The translations under genes were made by a program, and so were the position numbers. A model generated the notes under the pieces. The model was given only the letters and a program-made list of their open reading frames with translations, did not search any database and was not told the DNA's origin. Source: Heterodera schachtii (Eukaryota > Nematoda > Chromadorea > Rhabditida > Heteroderidae). Taken from it: a stretch of 64,000 nt of DNA. Below, one piece after another: positions 53,760 to 64,000 of this stretch (position 1 is its first letter; every line of letters begins with the position of its first letter). The stretch covers positions 976,782 to 1,040,781 of the forward strand of contig SIJG01000005.1 in NCBI GenBank assembly GCA_023374025.1, written 5' to 3'.

Positions 53760-56700
53760 TTAAATTATAAGGCAGTCTGTTTCACCTTTTCCACTTTTGG
53801 TTGGCCTCAACTTCACCCCAACATTGGTCTTCTTCTCGGAATATTCTTTCTGATGCTCATGCCGCGACTTTTGCTTTGTCTCGAACATTTGCCGAATGTC
53901 TGCTCCAAAAATGGGCAATTCGTACAGCTCATCCAACAACTTCTTCACATCCTCCGCCGTAATCTCAGTTGGCGCATTGGATTCTTCCCCAGTTGCATTG
54001 TCAATGAGTTCCTTCTGTACTCGGAAGAGACGGAGAGATTCCTTAAATCTCAGTTTAGCATTAATCCATTTTAATCAGTTCGTTCGCTAATCGTTTATTC
54101 AATTGTTTGTTTTCCGTCTGACTCGAAGTCCCTCCAGTTTGTCCTCATGTAGTCTCTCATCAATTGCCCCTTTGCATTCTGTTAGCATTTTTTCTGCCTG
54201 CTTAATGGACAAGTGCATGTAAGCCTCTGTGCTGTCGTTGTACGGCTTCAGCGCCCACTTCTTCAGGAAGGCACAAAAGTGTGCGACCTGAAAAATAATA
54301 CGCACCAATGAAATCAATTTTATGCTTTAAACCAGGGCTGCCAGATTAAAATTTTCAAAACCCTTATTTGGCATACAAAAAACCTCATTTTGGGTCAAAA
54401 AGCCTCATTTTTACAAATTTATTCAAAAACACATTTAAAATGTTCAAAGGTTATATTTTTGATTGTCCATGACCAATTTGAGCAATTTTTTGCTAAAAAT
54501 AAGCTTTTTGTGAAATTCTGAGCACGGAAATCGAAATTGATTTTTTTGCGGCGCTTTTTCCAAAAAACTTTTGGAGAACAATGGGGCCGGCGGTGCCGAC
54601 AGGCGCCGCTGAGAAAAATTTTGTAATTTTTAATGCAATTTGTTAACAGATTTGTCCACAAAAATGACCAAATTTTGCGATTTTGAGCAAATTTTTGCGG
54701 TCCGGCGGTGCCGATAAGCGCCGCCAGGGGAAAAATTAAGAATTTTGACCATATTTTTAGCATATTTTCATTAAAAAATTATTTATTCTGCGGTTTTTCT
54801 CAAAAAAACCACAAAAAGCCTCATTTTAAAAATTTAGCCTCATTGACCTATCAAAAAACCACAAAATGAGGCTAAAGCCTCAGATCTGGCAGCCCTGCTT
54901 TAAACGGTGCCTTTTGAGAGATGATCCCCCGCACTTCCAACATTTGCTTCTGAACGTTTTCCGAAGTTGACAACGCCTCACGTTGGACTGAAGTGAGTTT
55001 TTGTTCAATTTCCTCAAGGGTGAGAGTTTTGATGCGTTGTTCATAGTGGCAGTGCATGTGCACACTCCAATCGCATCCGCAATGCTAAAGGATTGGGTGA
55101 TAAGGGCTAAATGGAAAATAAATAAAGAAAATCCGATTTCGAATCAAAAAAGCAAACACTCATTAACCTAAATTGAATTTTTTTTAAATGGTAATGCTTC
55201 TGAGTTCTGGTACATTTTACCCTGCATGTGTTCGTTTCATCCATTGCCGAACAATTTTTCAAGCCCTCATTTGGAAAGCGTTCTGAGGTGATGGTTTTCA
55301 CATCATAACAATGCTCGTGACAGATCTTCGTGTACGGTATGACATCACCAGTAAGTGTACGGTGGGTTTTATTGCAGCGAGGCTTAACGAAGCGAAAGAA
55401 TGAGCGATATTCACCAAAATCATTAAAAAACACTACCGCGACGCAAACATTGCGCGGGTGAGGCAAAGGGATGAATTCAATTGTTTCAAGAGTGGGAGCA
55501 TTTTCAATTTGTTCCTTCCCGAGTTTGATGGCCTCTTCGTATTTTTTGATCCGATCAAGATTGGTCTGGAATGATTCGGTTATAATTAAGACCAATTTGC
55601 TAACAAATGATGCTTTGCCTGAATTTTTTCAGTGATTAGTGCCAGAGGTTCGGACAAATCGATGATCGCACGACGCGCTTCGTTGACCGACACGGTTTCC
55701 AACGTGCGATGCGGCACCAAGTTGTACACGTGCTGGAGCAGTCGCCGAAATTCCTTCTCCGCATGGGCCCAACTGCTTGAAAAATTGTCCATCTCTTCCT
55801 GGTCGTATTCAATGCCGGCCTTTTTGATCAGGCACAATGCCTCGTAGGCTTCGTTGTCCACACAGTAAATTCTGTCCCGATGGAGCGGAATTGACACCTT
55901 TTTGAAGGGGAAAACGAATGAAACGCAAATTTATGGAAAAAAGCACAAAGTCAAACATTATGCGCTTGTTCAATGGGTGTCAATATTTTCTTCAGCACAT
56001 TGTCAGTATTTCCTGAAAATCATTGCCAAATATTTTAATTCACTTTTTCGTTGGCAATTTAAAACTTGCCCATGCCGTAGGACCCGCGTGCGTTGGTGAA
56101 CACAAAAACAATGTTCTAAAGTGTGTAATGTGTTGATTATTCATTCTCCCAATTTATGATGGTGAGTTTGTACTTTGGTTGCATTTTTGTGCAAATACGT
56201 GAGCAGTCCGTCAATGCAATAATTGAATGAGAGCGTGGCGAGAGGCCAGTTGGCGCGCATCAGAATACACACGGCGTGAAGTTCAGGCAGTGTGCTGATG
56301 AAGCTGAGCGTCTTGTCCAAGTTGATGTTGTCTTCGTTGACCCCGTCTGTGTTACCAATGCCCGGTGTGTCGATTATTCGGACTTTGTGCCCATCTGAAA
56401 GTGTTACTGCCTGACTGATGAGCACTGAAGAATGGTGTCATGCAACTCGTACAATGGCTTAGGCTAGGCCTAGGCTTGCTTGGGCATAAAGCATATCTTT
56501 TTTGTAAAAAATTCTTTTGTACGAGTTGCCATTGACTCTGAAGAATGCCTAAAATGGTTTTGATCGACCTTTTGTCGTGATCACATATGCGTTTGGCCAT
56601 TTAGTTTGCGATTCGCCGGCTTCAAGACGTTCATCCTTGCTCTCCTCCCCCAGTTGCACTTCAATTCTCTGCCGATTTCCTTTGCTGTCGTAATGACCCG

Positions 56701-59700
56701 TACAAAACCGGGACGGTATTACCCAGTCAATTTCTTTCGCCTGTTTTGGATTCAGATATATAATGATTAATTGAAAGCATAATCCCTAATAAAGGCAAAT
56801 CTCACCTCAAGCGCTTCTTGCAAAGTACCATGTTTCAGGTAAGCGATGAGTGCATTGATCAGCATCGATTTGCCAATGCCCGTCTCACCCAGCAGCAAAA
56901 TGTTCAGCATGCCTTTGTTGTTCAACCGATCCAATTCCTTGTCCAGCGATGCTTTAGAGCCAAACTGCTTGAACTCGATTCCATGTTTTGCCACATCGGA
57001 ACAGCGAAAAGAAAATGCGTCCACCGGCGTTTTTCCACAAGCGCAAAAGAAATGTGTAATTTGTGCCTGTGAGTAATTAGCTTTTATGCCCCCCGATATT
57101 AACTAATCAGCAAATTACTTTTTCGATTTTCACAAAAGTCAATGTTTGGAAACAATCATCGCACAGCCAAAAATGAAGAGTATTCGGGCATTCTCCACCA
57201 TAGCCTTCGCAGACAGGGCATGACAAAATACAGGAATGGGTGTCTTTCGGATCAGCTTCAGGCACTGCTCCACCTTCTGTCCGTCGAATGTTCTCAATCT
57301 GTAAAAATGTATTCGTTTTTGCCAATTTGTTTGGTCGCGAATCGTTTTTGACTCGATCAATTTTTATTATCTCGATCCGGCGAATCAAAGACAAACTGAT
57401 GAAAAATTATAGATTTTTTTTACTTATTTCATCGTAATAATAATATTTTATATCATTTAAGCATTTAGAAAAGTAAAAAGTAAATTTATAAAGTAATTTT
57501 TTGATTTTTCGATCCTCACATAATGATCATCCCTTAATAACATTTTATCGGGGTTTTCAAAGTTGATGATCAATTACGACACTCATTTTTGGTAACAGAA
57601 AGCCCAATAGAAAATTGAAAAATATATTTTTTTTAAATTTTTTTATTAAAAGTTTTGAAAAATCGCTAGAAAATTTTCTTAAAGAAATTTTCGGATTGAA
57701 GCAATACAGGGGGGGCGAGCTGCATTTTAAACCAACCCGAGCAATCGGATATTGCAATTTCCGTTCCTCCTCTGCCATATAATCATTCGACAACAATTTG
57801 TTCCCACGCATTTTGATCAGTCGAATTCCAATGTTTGGGTATCCGTCCAATGAGCGAATTTCCCGCGGCAATCCTTCGTCCGCCTGTGCTTCTTCGCCGT
57901 GCCGAAGAATATCCAAATCGACAAATGAACATTTTCCACGTGGCACAAACTCAAAAAGTTTGCCAAGGCAAAGCAAAAAGGAAACGTGGTGATTTTGAAG
58001 CGGCGGAACAGACGAATTTCTCAACAAAACAAAATGAAAAACGGAAGAATTGGAGTCATTGAGAGCAAAATGCGAGTCCAATTGTTGGCGAGAGGCACGG
58101 CCGAAGTAAGTGATGCCTTAATAATAATAATAATAATTGATGGAAATATTTTATGAGTAATTTTAAAAAAAGAATGGATATGAAATTGTAAAATAGCCAT
58201 AAAATATAGATCAAAGATTGCGGATTATCCAAATTGAGGGCACAGCTAAATAAATGTAAAGTAAAACATCTTAAAAATTGCTAAATGTTATATTAAAATT
58301 ATTTTTGAAGAAGAAAAATATTCCATATTTTTAGAAGCCTATTTATGAGTTTTTTTCCCAAATGAATTTGCCTTTTTGCTTCAATTCGTTGGCCATTTTC
58401 TTCTTTTCATCCATTAGCTCTTCATTTTGGCCAATTAAGCATTGGCAAAATTGTACGTAATTGTCGGCTGCCCTTTGTACCATGGACTCCCCCTCCTCCT
58501 GTTGGGGTTCAGCTTTGCCCGTTCGCAAATTAACGATGAAATCTTTTAACGAATCGTAAAAAATCTTTTTCCCTGCTTCAGATTGTTCAAAAAATTTTTC
58601 GGCTTCGTCCAACTGATCATTTCTGAAACAAACTTTGAAATTAAACTGAAAAAAGTGCTAAAAACGAAACGTTAGCATGGAAGAACATTCGTTCAGTGAT
58701 TGACGGACTTTGCGCAATTGCCGTTCATAATCATTCACAATTTGTGCATGCCCACACAACCACTCAAACTGACGTTCATCTTCTGATCATTGGATATAAT
58801 AATTTTTGATGATCAGATTAAAATAGATCACCGAGCATATGAGTTGGGATAGGGTTGTTGAGAGTTCTGTCGGTAATAGAGGAAAGTGGGATCAACGAAA
58901 AACTGATCGGAGTCGGGTGTTTTGTGCCTTTTGCAGTCGCGCATTTATCGGCAAAAGAGTTAAGCCCGTTGATAAAACTCTTAACGAAATTAGATGAAAA
59001 ATCTTTTAAAATAAAGACAAATCGCCTTAAACGAACCAAATCAGTCGCGCAATTTTCAATGGAAGGATCAATAAAAACACTACACGAAATGGATTTATTC
59101 AAATGAATGATGGATGATTTATCCGAAGCATTCAGTCCATGACCATGCAGAAACTTGCGAGCAATCTTGACCAAATTTTCAGATTTTTGAAAGTTTTAGT
59201 GCCTTTTTCCACAGACCCTTTTCGCATTTGAAATGCCGGATTTGTCGATGGCACTGCGCTCATTAAAAGTCACAATCGCTGCGACAATTGACCCATAGCA
59301 TACGGACACGGCAAAATGTGTGGCATTTTCCACAGGCAATTGCTGCAAAATGAAACCACGCACTTTGGGGTGGTTCAGCTTCAGTGAAAATGTCTGCAAA
59401 ATTAATTGTTTCAATACAGTAAAAAAGTGCCACCCTTTTCAACCATTTTTGGCACAATTTTAATGAAGCCAAATGAGTCGCCATGCTCGGATTGAGCTGC
59501 CGCTTCCTGCAGAAACTGACCAAGGGGACTGACATCTTCAAGATGCGCAAGTTGGCTGATCACACTCAACTACAAAAATTCAAAAAAATATATTTTGGAT
59601 TGATTATCAAAAACTTTCTGATCAATGCCCAACATTTTGGTGCGCTCTTTCAAATCGGCAAAACTTTCAATTTCAATGATTTCTTCACGCAAATTTGGCC

Positions 59701-59812
59701 TGCCTTGCACAGTAAAATTTATGTTATTTTTCATCATTTTGTTCACAAATCCATGATCATTCAAAGTGACGAAATTGTCCGCCAAAGCATCGTAAAGATT
59801 GGCGAGAGGCGC
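53760..59812 (-). CDS. Giant SNTX-like / P-loop GTPase / Cys-rich multi-domain protein, about 1290 residues modelled
   Basis: Nineteen exons keep frame over 3873 nt: 59812-59615, 59569-59444, 59393-59217, 59165-58832, 58782-58671, 58622-58372, 58116-57708, 57395-57353, 57298-57119, 57066-56806, 56740-56569, 56424-56174, 56115-56070, 56012-55957, 55897-55619, 55565-55221, 55084-54899, 54287-54123, 54041-53760. The N-terminal part has the layout of stonustoxin-like MACPF-type proteins (APLANLYDAL, then LPVENATHFAVSVCYGS), then a helical stretch and a likely thioredoxin-like region. A CxxC block (CPVCEGYGGECP) precedes the GTPase: Walker A GETGIGKS near residue 670, G3 DTPGIG near 773, then NIVFVFTNAR. 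C-terminal exons carry Cys/His pairs (ICHEHCYDV, HCGCDW). The first exon with the start codon is not found. Joins at 59444 and 57708 are the least certain. Four introns use GC donors. Confidence 0.72.
54333..54897. mobile_element. hAT-type MITE, 565 bp, on a splice donor
   Basis: Ends CAGGGCTGCCAGAT and its inverse, perfect duplication CTTTAAAC (54325-54332 and 54898-54905). It has two palindromic cores (near 54589 and 54703). On the gene strand the duplicated GTTTAAAG contains the exon end TTTAAA and the G of the GC donor, so the insertion lies exactly at the exon-intron border of the GTPase gene. Confidence 0.88.
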
Positions 59813-60222
59813 CTTCACATCGGAAGAGAGAAGAAAACGATTGCTAAATTAACACTCAACAAAAACGGATTTTGGAAAAAAAAATTATTAAATCCTCATT
59901 TAGAATCCAAAAAATGATCACGAATACGGCATTCATTTGGCCTATTAAAAATCCCATATCTGAAGCGAACCAAAAACCGAAAATTCAAATTTTTCAAATT
60001 GAGCATTTTTGTTCTAAAATTGAAAAAAAACAAACAAACATTAACACAAACTACTGAAACATTCATTAAAAATAGTCATTCTGTACAGGTTCGAACATTA
60101 AAATGTTGGAGTTTTCGATTTTTTGTTTAGTTCGGGTCAGGGAACCGGAATTTGCTAAAATTAATGCTAATTCATGATCAGCACCCTAATATAAATTTTC
60201 ACAAGTTAAAAACAATTTTCTG
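59813..60222. other. Spacer between two minus-strand genes
   Basis: It should contain the first exon of the SNTX/GTPase gene, but no convincing start is seen; the ATG at about 59930 (-) leads into a frame that stops before the first exon. A GTTCGGGTC motif and its like recur from other repeats. Confidence 0.4.
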
Positions 60223-61168
60223 CTAAACGGCTGTTTGATTGCCGAACATTTCATTTTGCCGATTGCTCATTTGGCTGCTGAACCCTTCTTCTTGTCCATG
60301 TCCAATTTCGCGGACGCCCATTTTTGGATGGAGCAGCACTTTGTAGGCACCGCGATTGTCAACAGGTTCAGCTGACCAATTCTTTTCCATGTCGACAAAC
60401 CGAGCATCACCAAAGTCCGTGTCGCGAATTTGAATTTGTATGTCAAATTGTGCCATCAGTTCGCCAATTGGCGTTTCAAAATGCTCCGACAAAATATTCT
60501 GTGTCATTTGGCCGATCGTTGGGTTGAAACGTTCAGTTTGAGCAGCGGAATTCGTTTGATGCTGATCAATGTCAGTAACTGATTGCGAGAAGAAGAGGAA
60601 CTTTTTGACTACAAAATGTCCATTCGACGGATTGTCCATCCGATGAATTTCCAATGAGGCGGCACATTTCTTTGGTCCAATTTCCGATTCCATGTGACGG
60701 ATTTGGTCCTTAAAAAAGTGCATTTTAATTAGTGATTGAAAGCAATTATTGACCGCTCAATTACCTGCTGTTTGTCTCCGGTTTGCTTTTCAACAACTAA
60801 AAGGGTCAAATATCAGCATAAGTCGAATTCGAAAATGTCTTTGTGTGTGCCGACCGAATTCGACCGATTTTTCCTCGTCAATTCTTTCGGCACTGCCTTT
60901 GGCACTTTGCATTCGTAATTGGGACAATTGCTGCTGACTTTGCTGCTGCTTCCCCGTCTCGGTTTCATCAATGGCCACTTTTCCATCGCCGACTGATTGA
61001 TGAGTGAATCCAATGGGGTCGCCACCATCCGCTTCAGCGGCACATTGACTGAAGCTTGAAGCTTAAGAGGATAATCATTTTTAATAAACAATTTTTAAAG
61101 AATAATTTTTGCTTGCATTTGTCTGATGACATTTCGTCGTCGTCTGAATTGTTTTCGGATTTTTTCAT
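60223..61168 (-). CDS. Unrecognised four-exon gene, 258 residues
   Basis: Exons 61168-61117, 61061-60855, 60796-60765 and 60708-60223 keep frame over 777 nt. Intron 1 uses a GC donor (AAAT|GCAAGC) and is only 55 bp. The protein starts MKKSENNSDDDEMSS. It has a Gln-rich stretch (KQQQSQQQLSQLRMQ) and a conserved-looking last exon (DQIRHMESEIGPKK, then MTQNILSEHFETPIGELMAQ, then QIQIRDTDFGDARF). There is no signal peptide or membrane segment. The acidic N-terminus suggests a nuclear or cytosolic protein. I do not recognise it. It lies about 410 bp upstream of the SNTX/GTPase gene on the same strand; a GC donor near its end (TTCG|GCAATC) would allow fusion, but the TAG stop at 60223 favours a separate gene. 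Confidence 0.68.
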
Positions 61169-61614
61169 ATTTTAGAGAAGAAATTCAGAGAAGTTATCTA
61201 AAAATGTAAAGATTGGTGTTTTTTCAAGTTATTTTTTAGCATTGACCAAGTAAAAAGTAATGCCCTAAGACTGATGATGGTCATTAATGGGACGCCTAAA
61301 AATCAATTGAACGCCTAAAGTGAAATAAAATGTGAGGGCGATGATTAAATATTTAATATTTTTCTGCAGATTTGTTTTAATGAGTAATACACAAAAAAAA
61401 AAACGTTTTTTTAGCCAAAAATATTCGTTTCACATATATAAAAAAATTTTGGACTTTGATAAATAAATATTTTACAAAAAATTATTTTTTATCAATCTTT
61501 TGGTAAATATTTTAGCATTTTGAATTTTTCTTATTTTTGGTGCAAAAACAGTTCACAAAACAGATGGAAATAAACTAAAAGAAATTGCACAAATACGACA
61601 GAAACAAACATTGA
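61169..61614. promoter_or_regulatory. Divergent intergenic region, candidate shared promoter
   Basis: This 446-bp AT-rich stretch separates two genes that start in opposite directions (ATG at 61168 on minus, ATG at 61615 on plus). No clear core promoter motif stands out. It is listed because any regulatory elements for both genes should lie here. Confidence 0.3.
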
Positions 61615-63502
61615 ATGATGACGGATGCTTGTGCTTGTGGGCTAACGGAAAAACATTCAAAAGTTCGCTTACATTTGCCATTGGAATTGCACTGTGAAGT
61701 ATGTCCTATTTTCTTCAAATTGCCTTTTGCCTAATTAAATGCTAATCACATGTTTTAGCTGTTTTCTGCGCTTCCCTTTGAGCATGCCGCTCGTCTGCTT
61801 TTACTTTCCAAAGCGATTGCCAAAAATTGCAATTCCCTCGTGAAAAAACAAGCAAAAGGGTGGAAGGTGAAAAAAGGGGATTTAGCCTTTTTTTCTTTTA
61901 AAAAAAAAAAATTTATTTTACTCTAATTAGCTTTTTCATAGGTAATTTCCGAAAAATGTGTCGACAAACTTATGAAATCCTTTCACCCTTCCGTCCTCCG
62001 AACATTTGAGAGTATTGAAGAGGTGAGTTGTGTTACTACTGTTAATGTTTTTCTATTGAAAATGCCATAAATTCTGATTTTCTGTGGTTTATTAATTAAA
62101 ATGATTTTCCGAAATTTGAGGAATTCGAACAAACTGAGGTCACATTTAAAAACCTTGGTATCCTCGATAGCCCTAAGTGTCCTCTATTAGCCTGCAAAAT
62201 TTAGAAATTTTTTTTGTTAAAGTTCAAAATTTATGGCCAGAAAACTTCAAAAACTGGTTTTCTAAGTATTTTTGATCATAACTTCTTTGAAGCCCAACAA
62301 TTATAAATTTGCACGCTAATATAGGACACTTAGGGCTATCGAAGATACGAAGAATGTGTTTAATTTGGTTGTTTCTTGAAAAAATTATGTTTCATTAAAT
62401 TTGTTAAAATATTTTATGGTCGTGTGAACTGCAATAGAGCCGCATTTGGTTGCAAAGAAAAAAGTTATAGCTTGGCATTTGTGCACATTTTAAACGCACA
62501 TTTTCTTTTTTTACTCTCTAATTAATTAATCCAATTGTGGTCCCTTAATTATGCTTTAATTGAGGTGCACCATTCTCGTATTCAAGCAGCGCAGCAGGAT
62601 GACCAAAAGCTCAATAAGGTGAAAATTGAGGTTTTTCAATTTACTATTACACTGCCCGGGGCGCAAAAAGAATGGTTCGAGTTTCAATTTCTTCAAGAAT
62701 ATTGTTCAAAATCATAAGGATCCCTTACTTTCCAAGTTTTTGAAAATTCACACAGTTTAAAAAGGAAAAGACTGTAATTGTTTGTGATTATTAGGTTTAT
62801 AAATTGTATGATTTTGCATGTTTTTTTTCTCCGCGTATGCTATGAAGAAATTGGCTCAAAATCTTAAAATTAAAGTTCTTAGTCCATGTAAATCCATATT
62901 TTGCGGGGGTTTTCGGGAATAATCCATATTTTGCCTTTTTTTGTCCATATTTCGGCCTTTTGGTCGACTTTTTTGAAATTTTTAAAAAATACACCAATTA
63001 AAAAGAGAATTTTCCATTGACAAATTTTTTAGTGTTTGCTTCTGAAAATATTCGCTGACAACAGAATGAGATTATTTCTAAAATCTTGAGATTTATTTGA
63101 TTTCCAATTATGAAGCTAGAATTTAATAAAATTTGGCAAGATTTAAATCCATTTTTGGTAGTTTTAGTGCATTTTTTAAAGTTTATTTAAGCAAATATTG
63201 AAATTAAACACTTTCTTTTTTTTGGAATTTTAGAGGGTTTTAAACTTATATTTTGGCAGTTTTTTCGTCCATGTTTTCTGTCCATATTTGGTGTTTTTTA
63301 GTTCATGTAATTTACAATCCTAGTGATTATTTTGTTATTCGAATAGCCATTACGAATTTCAGGAAATTCGAATTTCTTGTGACAAACTTTCCCCTTTGAT
63401 TGGTGCCAATTTGGTGCGGCATTTGGCAAAGTGTGGCACGGCCGGCGAAGTGATGTACGAACTGTTGAAGAGCGCCGCTTATATGCACCACATCATTGAA
63501 CA
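61615..63502 (+). CDS. 5' part of an unrecognised gene, continues beyond the window
   Basis: Exons 61615-61698, 61759-61866, 61942-62022, 62565-62618 and 63363-63502 join in phase 0 at every border except the last, which ends phase 2 at a GTAAGT donor. The start has tandem ATG codons (61615 and 61618). The protein reads MMTDACACGLTEKHSKV, then LFSALPFEHAARLLLLSKAI, then VISEKCVDKLMKSFHPSVL, then DKLSPLIGANLVRHLAKCGT. It is helical and Leu-rich, with a CACG motif near the N-terminus. There is no signal peptide. The family is not recognised. The last two introns are long and repeat-laden; the 63710-63960 region downstream is a copy of the GATC-rich dispersed repeat. Confidence 0.7.
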
Positions 63503-64000
63503 GTAAGTCCGGCGAAAATGCGCCATGGGTTACCCGCCCCCCTCAGGGACTAAGCAAAATCTCGCCGCAGAAATTCCAAAAAAAAATCAAACAGAAATTT
63601 TTCAAGGAAAAATTCTTAGAAATTTTTTTGTAAGAAAATTTAAAGGGAAAAAATTTTTGCAGTTTTTTTTTGAAATTTTATAATAATTACGTTTTTCGAA
63701 ATTTTTGTTAAAAAAATTTCGGGAGGGGCAACCAATTTTCGAAAAAATTCCTAGTGGATTAGGAAAATTTCCTGGAAGTATTGAATAGGCTCACTGGAAA
63801 GCACAAAATTCTCTATCGAATTGCCTTTTGAATGGTTGGGCTACGGCTTGGACATAAAAAGTTATACTTGGGTTGAAAATTGGACAACTCAAAAATGATC
63901 AATTTTTGATCATTTTCCCTTGAAATACGGTAGAAAATAGTGAATTTTTATCGTCATCAAATTCAACACAAGTTATCAAAATGTCACTCAACAAAGTAAT
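63503..64000. other. Intron sequence with a dispersed repeat copy
   Basis: After the donor at 63503 the sequence is intronic to the window end. Bases 63710-63960 (TTCCTAGTGGATTAGGAAAA, then GCACAAAATTCTCTATCG) are a copy of the repeat near 4790, 18990 and 22590. Confidence 0.55.

Noticed and set aside
57557..57707. Minus-strand coding continuing past 57708
   Set aside because: The frame runs into AT-rich sequence (KKFKKNIFFN type); a donor at CCCCT|GTATTG restores frame with the next exon, so this is intron.
58818..59174. Plus-strand ORF MLRVLSVIEESGINEKL as a gene
   Set aside because: It is antisense to a frame-supported exon (59165-58832) of the minus-strand SNTX/GTPase gene.
1..64000. 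Bacterial or horizontally acquired gene block
   Set aside because: Every supported gene is intron-rich and spliced with local signals; no intronless GC-shifted cluster was seen.

Overview
The window looks like nuclear DNA of a plant-parasitic cyst nematode, most likely Globodera or a close relative. It is AT-rich, with short multi-exon genes, many short introns and at least seven GC-AG introns supported by reading frame. It contains SPRY-domain genes of the RBP-1/SPRYSEC type and several copies of a divergent F-box-like family that I know from Globodera. Transposon debris is very dense. The genus is an inference from these families, not a match I could run.

Layout. 1-343: 3' end of a SPRY gene (+). 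1874-2035: a 53-residue predicted secreted peptide (+). 5020-7984: an unrecognised five-exon gene (+). 9730-13926: a compound palindrome built from two foldback elements. 15015-18698: a complete 13-exon coiled-coil SPRY gene (-), tail-to-tail with the first. 18.8-28.6 kb: mostly repeats (Tc1/mariner-like and foldback elements, tRNA-like SINE fragments) with a broken F-box-like gene. 27.2-31.3 kb: a small two-pass membrane protein gene with truncated copies, and a terminal exon beside a foldback insertion. 33.1-36.1 kb: a 3-kb, 27-bp-period minisatellite. 38.2-40.4 kb: a degenerate nucleic-acid-binding ORF1-like gene cut by a hAT-type MITE. 42.5-44.0 and 51.5-52.2 kb: more F-box-like genes or fragments beside inverted duplications. 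47.2-49.9 kb: a BTB/POZ gene (+). 53.76-59.81 kb: a very large multi-domain gene (-) joining a stonustoxin-like (SNTX/MACPF-type) N-terminal region to a P-loop GTPase and a Cys-rich C-terminal part. 60.2-61.2 kb: an unrecognised gene (-). 61.6-63.5 kb: the 5' part of an unrecognised gene (+) that leaves the window.

Transposons explain most of the remaining sequence. At least thirteen elements have terminal inverted repeats with readable 8-bp target duplications (one of them with a single mismatch). Many share a GC-rich palindromic core around GGTGCCGATAGGCGCC. Three insertions touch gene structure directly: one sits on a GC splice donor, one on a splice acceptor, and one inside an ORF.

Gene models were built by hand from reading frame, GT/GC donors and AG acceptors. 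Spans are start-to-stop of the modelled coding region; exon coordinates are in the evidence. No homology search was possible, so family names rest on remembered motifs.
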